Source of the DNA: Gracilaria vermiculophylla
Taxonomy: Eukaryota > Rhodophyta > Florideophyceae > Gracilariales > Gracilariaceae
Length of the DNA stretch: 19,533 nt
NCBI GenBank assembly: GCA_019155205.2
Contig: JAHNZQ020003148.1
Location: 1,388,800-1,408,332 of the forward strand
Direction: 5' to 3'
Shown: one piece after another, positions 10,158-19,236 of the stretch
Layout: every line of letters begins with the position of its first letter
Position numbering within the stretch: position 1 is the first letter of the stretch
Position numbers and translations under genes: made by a program
The notes under the pieces: generated by a model
The model's input: only the letters and a program-made list of their open reading frames with translations
Told to the model about the DNA's origin: nothing
Databases searched by the model: none

Positions 10158-10515
10158 CTCTAGATAGAACATCTCCATAGACATGTATCTTTCCAGGTTT
10201 AAGAGTTACAGAGGATATTCTGAAATTTCCAAGAGTTTCAAGCCATCTCGATTCGCTTCTGCTTAGTTTTGGTTTGGTAAAGAAACTTTTTAGCACTTTA
10301 TTGTCTGAAAAGAATTCGAACTCCGACCCTTCCAAATAACATCTGAATATTTTAAGTAAATAACTAAGCCCAAGAAGCTCTCCGTCATTAGATGTTGGAG
10401 ATGCCTTCTTTGAATGGAGGGCAATAACGCAGTCTCTTCCATTCTCATCATGTTTCGTCAAATTTTCACAATCAATGGTCTGTGGAGCATCAATGTGACA
10501 TCTGAATGGCTTGCT
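10158..10515 (-). pseudogene. RNase H domain of pol
   Basis: This lies in frame with the reverse transcriptase but follows a TGA at 10514-10516. It starts with the KPF-x-x-HIDA strand and continues through VIALHSKKAS, GELLGLSYLL, FFSDNKVLKSFF, LSRSESRWLETL and ends at VYGDVLSR, the standard Ty3/gypsy RNase H series that degrades template RNA. All four acidic catalytic positions are visible: D in HIDA, E in GELL, D in FFSDN and D in YGDVLSR. It is the best preserved domain of the element. The segment after HIDA has lost the usual GAVL-x-Q pattern. Confidence 0.85.
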
Positions 10516-11570
10516 TCAATCTGGTGATACCAAAACTGGGGCATTTCTGATTGCTAGTTTTAGCTTTCGAAAGGCTTCATCACATTTTTCATTCCGTTTC
10601 TCAATACCTTGATATTTCTTTATCAGATTCGTCATTGGAGCCGCAAATTTTAATAACTTTTGTACGAAACGTCGAAATTCAAATAAGGATTTCGGCTTTG
10701 GCCAAGTCTTCAGTACTTCGACTCTAAATGGGTTAACTCTCAGTCCATCCTTACCGACAAAGAATCCTGAGAAGTCGATCTCTGTTTTCATAAACTCACA
10801 CTTTTCTGGGAAAACAAAGAACTTGTTTTCTTTAAATCGACGCAATACAGTTTCCAAGTGCTTCAAGTGACTTGATTCATCCTTAATGAAAATCAGGAGA
10901 TGATTCATATGAACCACCAAAATTTCATCAATAAAATCATAAAAGAACTGGTTCAGCAACGTTTGAAAAGTCGCAGGAGCATCACAAAGCCCTATGGGCA
11001 TAACATTGTACTGAAATTGCCCATACTTGGTGTTGAACGCAGTGTTCTAGATATCTTTTGGCTTTAGCTGTATTTCATGGAACCTCGACTTTACATATAA
11101 CTTTAGGAAAACTTTTGCTTTTCGAAGCCTATCAAATATCTCATTTGATCTTGTGATGGGAGCGTTATTTTTCTTATTGAGTCTATTAAGTGCTCCATAG
11201 TCCACTACTTCTCTTAATTTTCCGTTTTGTTTCACGAAAAAATCAAAGCTCCATACGGTGATGTGCTTGGTCTTATCTTACCTGATTTAAGCAACCTCTT
11301 CACATATTTCTTTGCTGCTTCTATATCAACAGAAGACAGCTGGAATAGCGGACGGGCTGAAGGCTTCGAGTCTTCTTCACCCATAATCTCATGATCAACG
11401 GATCTCTTTGGTAGAAATACAGGCGGTAACTCTGTTTCGATAACAGACGCGAAATCTACAAGCCGTTGCTCCAGTTTGGCATTCTGTTTAGTGGGCTTCT
11501 CTCCCTCCGAGTCCTTAACTTTTTGGATCTTAACTTGAAACAATTCAAATTTCATCTTTTTCTTTCTCAT
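10516..11570 (-). pseudogene. Reverse transcriptase domain of pol, catalytically dead
   Basis: The region begins with an acidic, Lys-rich linker, then LPPVFLPKRSVDHEIM, SGKIRPSTSPYGALIF, KLREVVDYGALNRLNKKNN, MPIGLCDAPATFQTLLNQFF, LKHLETVLRRF, PEKCEF and APVLVSPD. These are the fingers, palm and thumb motifs of Ty3/gypsy reverse transcriptase in order. One T is missing from a T-run near 11240, shifting the frame after the SPYGA motif, and TAG at 11047-11049 interrupts the palm. The YxDD catalytic box reads H-M-N-H (10900-10911), so both metal-binding aspartates are gone. Near residue 110 of the 10516-11001 segment the FLGL...YYRxF motif is reduced to FRRFVQKLLKF, consistent with an in-frame loss of about ten codons. 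Confidence 0.92.
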
Positions 11571-11623
11571 CTTTCTTCGGAGCTTATTTTACGTACATTT
11601 GTTACTTGAATCCTTGCATTATT

Positions 11624-12143
11624 CTATTGAATCGCTGGAATAACATCAGTTCCAACCTTCAAAATTCTTTGTTCATAATCGATTGGGGGATTACGGGCAA
11701 CATGCCACGGCATTCCCAACAGAACATCATACCTGTAATTGGTAACGATCCAATTAGACGTATAATAATGAGCTACAAGTCGTGAAGTTCCATTGAGTAT
11801 GACTTCTAATGCTTTTGTTTTTGTTCCTTTCTGTAACATCTTCCTTACATACGTCAAAAATATATATGCTTCTATACTTAGCCAGAAATTCTCCGCTTAC
11901 TACTTTAGTATTACATCCATCATCTTTTAAGAATTTCACGCTGAGTGTGTGCTTGGTACCACTCAGTACAAGTAAAGTTTCTACGGGTATAAATCTTCCA
12001 ATAAGGATGTTGTCATCCAGACTCCTAATCATGGCATTTGACTCTGCACTTGAGATATTTGGCACATCATGGCCCTCTTCTCTTCTCAAGGCCTTCTTTT
12101 CGTCCGTTAAATAATTTAACGTGCTCTTCAAGCTGCTGATCAC
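11624..12143 (-). pseudogene. Retropepsin-like protease of pol, frameshifted
   Basis: An upstream frame (11754-12143) reads ILIGRFIPVETLLVLSG and then LKDDGCNTKVVSGEFLAKYR, matching the active-site loop and following strand of retropepsins. The position is usually D-S/T-G and here reads D-D-G-C, either a family variant or damage. The frame then shifts around 11840-11857, and the second frame (11624-11857) gives the C-terminal part YDVLLGMPWHVARNPPIDYE, the conserved hydrophobic-hydrophobic-Gly flap region before the RT linker. The enzyme would mature the Gag and Pol polyproteins. Its split into two frames makes it non-functional. Confidence 0.82.
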
Positions 12144-12221
12144 ACACTCTTCGTACTCGACCTGAGTATTTACTATTCCTTTAGGTGAACCACTCAGTTT
12201 TCCTAAAAACGCAAATGATTG

Positions 12222-12994
12222 TTAGGAGTCCAGTTCGTCTCGGTGTTGTTCCCCCTGGTCATTCTTTCTTTTGTGCTGTTTCTTCCCATTTTTGTGCTTT
12301 CATGGACGACATCCAGGCTTATGAGAAAGAAAACAGGCATTGTTTTTCAAATCTTTCATATGCTCAGCACTCATTTCTGGCTGATTATTTAGCCTTTGGA
12401 ATTTCTAAGTCTCCATAGGAACTGATCTGGTCTGGAAACCTGTATTGAGTCCAAATCTGCGCTTAGATGAGAGTTCTGCACCATAAAAAGCTCCGTCGAC
12501 GTCTAGTGCAATCTTCGCTGCTTCTTCAAAAATTTTTGGACTGGCTTTGTGAACTTCCAGGAGAATATAAGGCTCAAATCCTTCGATGAATCTAGCCAGC
12601 TTCTCGGAATCACATATGCCTGGAATATCGATTACAATGTTTCGAAAATCAGACAAGTGGACGGCTACACTGGTTTCCTGCTTTATCTTATAGAGTCTGT
12701 ATCGTGATCGAAAAATGCTGTTCTTGGGAACAAACTCGTTCTCGAGACAGATTTTAAAGGCTTCCCATTAAGCGGAACCTTTTCTTGCAATACAAGCGTA
12801 AGCCACCACTTTGCAGCGGTACCCGTCGTATATGTTGAGGCGATATCGACTGCAATACGTGCATCTATGTCAACATCTTCCCCAATTTTGAACGAGAGGA
12901 AGATTTTTCTCAACGTATTGAAACGTGCACGAACGGTCAAGGCATCAGGGAGGCCATAAACCCTATCTGTTTTCGACGGGTTTATGAAAAACAT
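12222..12994 (-). pseudogene. Gag of the chromovirus, frameshifted
   Basis: The first frame (12683-12994) contains TYTTGTAAKWWLTLVLQEK, the central A-x-x-WW motif of Ty3/gypsy capsid. The second frame, from about 12760, continues with ENEFVPKNSIFR and SDFRNIVIDIPGICDSEKL, then FIEGFEPYILLEV and FEEAAKIALDVDGA, the C-terminal capsid helices. The shift between frames is near 12762. After TAG at about 12405 the frame continues to TAA at 12222-12224 and includes NACFLSHKPGC followed by a Lys-rich tail. This resembles a zinc knuckle whose second Cys has become Ser. Gag forms the particle that packages the element RNA. The true N-terminus is uncertain: ATG 12992-12994 is simply the first Met of the open frame. 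Confidence 0.85.
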
Positions 12995-13862
12995 GTTGAA
13001 CTGTTTTTCCTTTTCTTAAAAATCTTTTTCTTCTTGATATTTATATCGCCCGTAAGGAAGGCTCTTTGGCTCCGGGTATATCCTCTTGGCGGAAAGTGTT
13101 ATGAAAATCAATAACTCTGACAATACTTGCCATTAGGCATGTACTGCTCAGCTGCCTATTCAGGATATCCTTACAAGTCTACCCACAATCACAGGGTGTA
13201 ATGTAGTCAATGTACACTTCACGGTGTCCTTACGTTAATAACGCAGCTTCAGGAGCACACCACGAGATGTAGTGTACAGCACCATGACAGAACCTAGATA
13301 AGTCTATCTCGTCCAAGGCTTGACTGTGCTTTGCTCATAAGCATTACTCGAAACCCGTGCCCAGCTAGTCTGACCTAGCTAAAAGCCAAAAATTCAGAAG
13401 GTTTGAAGAAGATATTTGGCTTTGCAGCAGTTACACCTGGTTGGTAAACACTCTTTCGTAGTCTTCCGCGATTACCTGCACTCAATATCCACGGGCGAGC
13501 TACAGCCCTTTCTAAGCGTGCCTCCAACCCCCGACAGCCAGTAGCGGCACCCCCAGTACTATGTCAGCGGTTACCTGGCTTTCCTGGCAACAGCGTAACC
13601 TACTGTGAACCACTTTACACAGATTTGACGAATCAGCATAGTTGATTTTCAGTAAAATATCCAATTATAACCAGACAATTTCCAATTAAAATGGTGTCCT
13701 TTCCACGAAAAACAGAAATTGAAATCAAAGCAAAATCATGGAAAATCACCATAGTTCTACATAGTTCCACATCATAAACTTCCTCATGAAAAACTTCCAC
13801 ATCAAGAAATTTCAAGTTTGTTTTGGCGGTTTTTCTCTTCAATTGGGGCGACCACAGCGGCC
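12995..13862 (-). other. Leader of the chromovirus between PBS and gag
   Basis: About 870 bp without coding potential separates the primer-binding site from gag, long for a leader. The inner part (about 13100-13620) is clearly richer in GC than the AT-rich borders. A 10-bp inverted repeat (TGAAAATCAA at 13102-13111, TTGATTTTCA at 13642-13651) happens to frame it, and GTGTA/TACAC arms form a small hairpin near 13196-13216. Packaging signals would be expected here but none can be pinpointed. Confidence 0.5.
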
Positions 13863-13880
13863 GGATCGGCTGCGGTTCCA
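13863..13880 (-). promoter_or_regulatory. Candidate tRNA primer-binding site
   Basis: On the element strand TGGAACCGCAGCCGATCC starts four bases after the 5' LTR. A TGG start, complementary to a tRNA CCA 3' end, within a few bases of the LTR is the rule for LTR elements. The matching tRNA would end in GGCTGCGGTTCCA. I cannot assign the isoacceptor without the host tRNA set. Given the LTR divergence the site may itself be mutated. Confidence 0.6.
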
Positions 13881-13884
13881 TTAG

Positions 13885-14142
13885 CGAAATAAGTAAGAGT
13901 ATATAGACGGTAGGTTGAATAAAACTTTATTGAAGGTTCCTGGTGCCTTTGTTAATCGAGAGCACAATGCCATTTTATGGACTTTAGATTCTCCCCCTTG
14001 GAGAATTCTATAAAAATTTTGTAAGTTGTCCAGCACAAAAAGCTGAGCTGGAAAACTGCCAGACACTTTCAGAGACATCGGCAAGCTATCTTTCGACGTC
14101 ACACTAAGTAAATAAAGTGTAATTTGCAAACAATTTGTCACA
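13885..14142 (-). repeat. 5' LTR of the chromovirus, 258 bp
   Basis: Direct repeat of 8298-8556. On the element strand it starts TGTGACAAATTG and ends ATTTCG, where the partner ends ATTTCA, so the terminal A appears mutated. It should carry promoter and polyadenylation signals; a CCATAAAAT near 13970-13979 aligns with the TATA-like motif of the other copy. It is followed by the primer-binding-site candidate. An 86-codon frame across it (13881-14141) mirrors the one in the other LTR and is not a gene. Confidence 0.88.
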
Positions 14143-14147
14143 GATGT
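14143..14147. repeat. Target-site duplication, right copy (GATGT)
   Basis: The five bases after the LTR terminus CACA. They match GTTGT at the left boundary in four of five positions, consistent with an old 5-bp duplication. Confidence 0.6.
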
Positions 14148-16506
14148 CGTTGGAAAAAAAATTGTATGAGAGAGCGGGATGTGAAGCGAGGAGAGTAACT
14201 TTCTAAGCTAACAGACAAAGTTATCCGGAAAGGATTTCTCAAGTGCGAAATATCCATTATCTCTCATTGCTACGTGTTTTTGTCTAGCTGGCGTCTGATA
14301 TGCACGTGGCGGGGGGACGTATTCTATACCACTTACAATAATTCAAGGTTGGTAACTCAATAGTACCACTTTTCGTATAAAGCTGCACACTTCGTGGAGG
14401 AAATATTCGAGTAAGAAAAGGAATATCACCTATGCTTAAGTAGATCAAGGCAATGAAGACGTGAAAGTCTGGTATACCATGCTGCAAAACTCAGAAATGA
14501 ACCGAACGTCCTTATAGATCTGATGCAAATTCTCAGGACACAATATGGGTGAACAGGAAGAAATTTGTAGGCAAGAGACCTATCAGACTTTGTTCTCAAT
14601 GTATAGATTTTAAGTAGTGCTAGGGAACTTAGAGAATAACATTCAAATGCAGGAGAAGGATGTGGCGGTGGTACTTTAAAAATAAAAACAAATGAGTGAT
14701 GAATTACATTTGTTTCCCATTGAAGAATACTGGCCTCCCGCACTTGTTGTTTCATAGCTCTAAATTAAAATGAATGAGGTACATTTGAAACCGGCCTCTT
14801 TTTCAACGAATTTAGTAGATAACATTGGAAATGGTGACTCTGGCTACATAAGTGCGATTAGGAGACATGTCAAAAATTATCGATATATTCAACGGGAAGA
14901 GGTTACTAGAGTAGCATGTTACTTTTTTAGCATCTGTGTATTGCCCCTTAATCTAGAACGCATTTCTGAGGGCTCCAGCGTTCAGAAGAGGACCATTCAT
15001 ATAAAATAACCTTCTGTTCAACAACTTTTCAATGTGATTCAGATATGACTTGAACCAGTATGTGCAAAAGAAACTATTGAAGATTTGTCTTCTTTTACCA
15101 ATCAAATCATGTTCATGATGTTTATCTCTGAATTATTACAAAGCCAAATTTGGTTTTTATTGTGCTTCAACTGCGTTTTGTTTACTTTTCATGCCCGTAG
15201 TTAATCCACTTCACACTTAGTATCCTCTTTATAGTGCAATGTATGGGTGGAAAAACACACAACAAAAGCGTTTGGTACCTTCTTCTGTGTGAGTTATTGC
15301 AGTGAGCAGAGCACACTCGCGTGATGCACAAGTAGCCGGGTGTAAATCTGGTCTTCACCACCGCGGTTTACGCAGAGGACGGATTACAATTCGCAAGTAT
15401 GACGGATGTGATACTACACCCAAATACAAGGCAAGGTATTTGAAAGCGGAGGAATTCTGCAGACAGGTACCGTAAAAGATTCAGGGACAACAAAACTGGC
15501 AAAAAGTTAAAAAAACCCGGTACCCCAATGCGAGAATTAAGGAAGAAATTGGATGGGAATTCGGGATATGAATTACGGGATGCAAGGGGGTGGTAAAAAT
15601 CGCCCACGAAGCAGTATCTCTCCTTTTGCATTTACATACTGTATAGTCGTAAACGGCAAGAGCCTAAGATAAAGAACCACCTTCGGTGGAGCACTTAATT
15701 GTGGCGAAGACGGCTACGGCGATTGAAGCTCTGTGCGGTAGCCTGTGAGAGTTACAATAATGACTTGTAAATCAATTGTAGTACAGTGGCTCCTAAGGAA
15801 AAATGGTGGTGTGGCCTTATGGCATAATATTCCTAAGCGGGGCTTGTATTTTATTAGCTGGACTACGTGGTGCATAATCTCGCCCGAGTGCCCTACGGCA
15901 TCCTTAAAAGATAGTAGAATTACTATTTATTTTAGTTACTTTATGCAGGTAATTACTACAGTAGTGAGACCTGCCGAGGCCAGCTCCCGGCATGATACAT
16001 AATCCGCAGGTTGAGCTCCACCTCTGGGGAAGTAAAGACAAGTACCTTTGAATCTTCATCTTCTTTTCCGGTTGGAGACTCTCGTCGATCATCCTCAGGT
16101 TTCTAAGTCGCCGATCCTCAGGTCGCATCATAGCAGCGTCTGTAGAAGCACTGTCCGCCCAGTGAACCTCCCCCTCCGCTTGGTGTTTGCTGATCCCCTT
16201 TAAGAATTCCCCCGGCTAGCGACAGCGGATACTGGAGACCATCTTTAGAAACACGCACCTTTGGAGTCAACAAAAACTCCTAACGGACGTTGTGCTTTGC
16301 TACCTCCAGAGAAGGGCGGACAGTACCACAACTGGTCTCCCGACTTAGAAGGTCACGGTTCCTAAAGGATTCGCACAATTCGCAGCAGAATCGTGTTTTA
16401 GTTTGCAACGACCAGCCCCCAACAGTGGAAATCTTCCTTAAGGTGATTCGGAAGTGGAAGCAATCCACCCCCGACCTACTCCTCTCTGGACCCCTCAGAA
16501 TCCCCA
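14148..16506. other. Gene-free stretch, becoming GC-rich near its right end
   Basis: No complete gene is seen. A + frame at about 15315-15474 (with RDAQVAGCKSGLHHRGLRRG) and the Lys-rich continuation after its stop look like former coding sequence, but the family is unknown. From about 16000 the composition resembles the retroelement to the right. 16290-16506 is open in a different frame from the gag and is probably its leader. A short direct repeat ATCCTCAGGT occurs near 16089 and 16113. The 5' LTR of the right-hand element should lie in this stretch or within earlier decayed sequence, but I could not place its ends. Confidence 0.5.
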
Positions 16507-17746
16507 ATGGAAAACCCCCTACAGGATCCTCAAGAAACCGGCTCCGTCGGTGGGCGCAGCACGCGCAGCGATCCCCAGGAGATGGCCGCGACACTGAAGG
16601 ACCCTGAAAGTCTCCTTCAGAATCCTGGCTCCTCCGTGGATTGTTTCAGGAATTGCCTTAGGAAAATGGCTGATCGGAGGCAAGCGAAACCCCGCGAAGC
16701 ACCTCCGGAGAACGCCGCTGTGGAGGTTAAAGAACCGCACACGGCATCACAGCCGCCACCTCAGGAGCTGCAGGGACGGGAACACCTGGAGGCTAACACC
16801 CTCTTGGAGTCCCTGGCCCCGCGCCTAACGAATTGGCTCTCACAAAAGCAGGTCAAAAGAATACCTGCAGGTGTTGAAGCCCACTTCGGAGCGCACCGCC
16901 ACGTCTTTGTGGAGGAAATCGCAACGGAGAGCGCTCACCGTGTTGTGGATGCTTTGCAAGATTCCGGCCCCTTCCTCGAGGTGATCTCAGATGTTATCCG
17001 AGCGGATATTCGTTCCCAACCTGCGCAGCTGCTCCCCGCAGCGGCGTTTCAAATTTATTATTCCGTAGAGGAGAGGTTCTCTCTATGAATATCTAAGGTG
17101 ACCCCGGGCAGAGAAGGAAAGGATGCTGCCACCCCTTACGCCAGAGGAGGAAATGATACTGCCGTAGGGAAACGGGAGCACCTGAGGAATCTAGCTATGC
17201 ACCGTCTGGACCAGACACTCCGTGGAGGAGTAAAGGGTTCCGGTCGCGAGGAAATTCACCCAAGGAGAGAAGGACAGGATACTCCTCGGGTGGATCGCGA
17301 TAACCAGGGTATCGTCAGCAACCCAGACCACCTCAATGAAAGACGCCGAAAGAAACGAAGGGAGAAAAGAAGAAAGCGAGACACCGTTTCGGAGAGAAGC
17401 TCAGACTCCAAATCTGTGAACAGCTCCATCTCGTAGGACAGTATACCTCCCAAGGCGAAGAGCAGAAGGGTCAGGAAGGTCGTCCCTCTTAACGACCTCT
17501 TCGCCAAAGTGGTGGATTATGACACCTACAGGTTTAATGATCGCTCCACTCTTTACGACGCGTCCGTTACTAAAAGATTCACTAAGATCCAGCGCCGCAT
17601 AGATATTTAAATAAAAAAGCGCTCCTTCTCAGGCGAAGACACCATCTCGGTGTTAAGAATTTTCACGCGTTTCCGTTCAGTATGTAATTCCAATGGTGTC
17701 CATGAAGGTGCCGCCGTATGGTGCTTTCAATTCTACCTCACATACC

Positions 17747-17751
17747 ATGCG
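17747..17751. repeat. Target-site duplication of the solo LTR, left copy (ATGCG)
   Basis: Identical to 18315-18319 and directly adjoining the TGTTGG terminus. Five bases is the usual duplication for copia-type integrases. Confidence 0.85.
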
Positions 17752-17887
17752 TGTTGGATAAGGTGCCTGTGCTGTCACTGCCAACTAAATGTTCCGGGGA
17801 CCATGGGCTGTGTTGAATGTTGACTTTGTGTGGTACACGTGTGCAGCTGTGCTATTCGGCGCGTTGTTCACTACCATATGGTTTCCA

Positions 17888-17922
17888 GGTGTACACATTG
17901 CATACTCAGCTCAATGTACACC
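17888..17922. repeat. Hairpin inside the solo LTR
   Basis: GGTGTACACATTG (17888-17900) pairs with CAATGTACACC (17912-17922) around an 11-nt loop, with a 2-nt bulge (CA) on the left arm. It lies in the presumed U3 region. Such inverted repeats in LTRs can be regulatory binding sites, but nothing here proves that. Confidence 0.45.
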
Positions 17923-18212
17923 AGATATAGTCTAGTGTAATGTGCCTCGTAATGGTAACTATACACACACATTGCTGTATGGACACGAGTGGTGGCGAAA
18001 TACAGAGAGTGTAAGGTGGTTGAGTGAATTTGTGCATTTTCATGGTCTCGTGAGTGTATGGAACTGTCATGCCTTGTTGTGCCTTGCTGTTGTAAGCATT
18101 ATTGAATTGTGGCTAGTACATTTATGTAATGTTACAATATGATTGGTAGTATTGAGTGTCTCGCCTTTTTAGTGTAATTTCTAATGCAACCTAGCCGGTG
18201 CGACTGAGCCAC

Positions 18213-18220
18213 TATATAAG
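18213..18220 (+). promoter_or_regulatory. TATA box of the solo LTR
   Basis: TATATAAG lies about 100 bp from the LTR 3' end, within a GC-richer context, where the U3 promoter of an LTR would sit. It would direct transcription rightwards into the downstream half of the broken gag. Confidence 0.6.
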
Positions 18221-18314
18221 TCGTGGTCGAGGCACCTCCAAGTAAATCCAAGCTAGAGCTGGCGAACATTCTTAATATCCCTCCAACCTTCCCCTGCTTC
18301 TCTGATCTCCAATA

Positions 18315-18319
18315 ATGCG
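18315..18319. repeat. Target-site duplication of the solo LTR, right copy (ATGCG)
   Basis: Perfect match to 17747-17751. The gag frame resumes in phase through this copy. Confidence 0.85.
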
Positions 18320-19236
18320 CACTCGCTGGTGCAGCCACGCCTCACGGGCGAGAGCACTATCGTGAATGATCATGGAACGGAGATCTTGACGACGTACCCA
18401 GAGATAGTCAATTTACTCCTGAAAAGCTACGCCACGGACGAGATGATAGCCGATGCTGATGCCGAGGTCACGTTTTATAGGCAGGACACTGGAATGACCG
18501 AGACGGAGTTCTCACAGAAGCTGTGGACGAAGGCCCTACGGTGTGGGAACGTGTACTCCGAACGGCGGTTGAAGTACCTGTTTGTCGAGGGACTCCTTCC
18601 ATCGATACGCGCGAGGGTGCGTAATCACCTGAAAACGCACCCAAAGACCACCTATGCGGAACTAGCGCGTTTCGCGGAATCCTATGCGGATACCCACCGT
18701 GCCCCCCGCCGCCGTCGTACTCCACTTTGGGACAAACTGGCGGCCTCAAGGATCCGTCGGACATCCTCCAGCACCTTGGAGGAGGTCGACGAGCTCACGT
18801 TCGTAGGATAACAAGAGGGCCTTTCCCTCACATACGCCTCCTCTCAGAGAACACCGTCTAGGTCTAAGACACACTCGTCTCCCACTTTGTACGCCTCGGC
18901 AGGATTCTACATAAGTGTCCGATTTGCGAACCCTCGAGGCTACCCACCGCCTTGCAGGATTTGCTTTACTCGAGAGCCAGTACACTGTGCGACTCTCACC
19001 CCGGCAATGAGGGCCGCCATCTTGCAGGAACTGGAAAAGAACTTCCAGTACATGAAGGGCACACCAACGGAGAGCGGAAGTTATCGAACCGCGTATCGCG
19101 ACATCCGCTCCCCTCAAGGAAACTACGGTTACCGTGCTCCACCGGGAGTGCAGACTGTCCCACTTTCACTGGCACCCGCAACGCAGGTGTTGGTGTCCCA
19201 TCCGGTTGCAGCTCAGGGGAACACGTCGCATCCTGA

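Larger units (their letters stand above)
8298..14142 (-). mobile_element. Full-length, inactive Ty3/gypsy chromovirus-type LTR retrotransposon
   Basis: The element is 5845 bp and reads right to left: 5' LTR (13885-14142), primer-binding site candidate (13863-13880), leader, gag (12222-12994), protease (11624-12143), reverse transcriptase, RNase H, integrase and chromodomain (11570 down to 8598), polypurine tract (8559-8570) and 3' LTR (8298-8556). The order protease-RT-RNase H-integrase is that of Ty3/gypsy, not copia, and the C-terminal chromodomain marks the chromovirus branch. The flanks carry GTTGT (8293-8297) and GATGT (14143-14147), a 5-bp target duplication with one mismatch. Every coding domain is damaged by stops, frameshifts, a small deletion or catalytic substitutions, and the LTRs differ at roughly a fifth to a quarter of positions by hand alignment. 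It is therefore an old insertion that cannot move on its own proteins. Confidence 0.92.
17752..18314 (+). mobile_element. Copia-type solo LTR, 563 bp, inserted in gag
   Basis: The block starts TGTTGGATAAGG and ends CTCCAATA, giving the short inverted ends TGTTGG/CCAATA. TGTTGG...CCAACA is the hallmark of many copia LTRs, so the last C appears changed to T. It is flanked by perfect ATGCG duplications and sits precisely where the gag reading frame is interrupted. The interior lacks a coding frame over 70 codons. A TATA box (18213-18220) with the following CT-rich stretch fits a U3-R-U5 layout on the + strand. A hairpin lies at 17888-17922. No PBS or coding remnant is attached, so the internal part was most likely lost by LTR-LTR recombination. 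Confidence 0.88.

Noticed and set aside
13102..13651. A 550-bp block bounded by a 10-bp inverted repeat (TGAAAATCAA/TTGATTTTCA), a possible MITE
   Set aside because: No matching target duplication was found, and a 10-bp inverted match within 0.9 kb of AT-rich DNA is likely by chance.
15310..15410. Possible tRNA-like segment with a B-box-like stretch
   Set aside because: No cloverleaf can be drawn and no anticodon arm is evident.
15744..16001. Candidate 5' LTR of the right-hand element starting TGTGAGAG and ending GATACA
   Set aside because: No convincing inverted ends, no PBS starting with TGG next to it, and no second copy in the window to compare.
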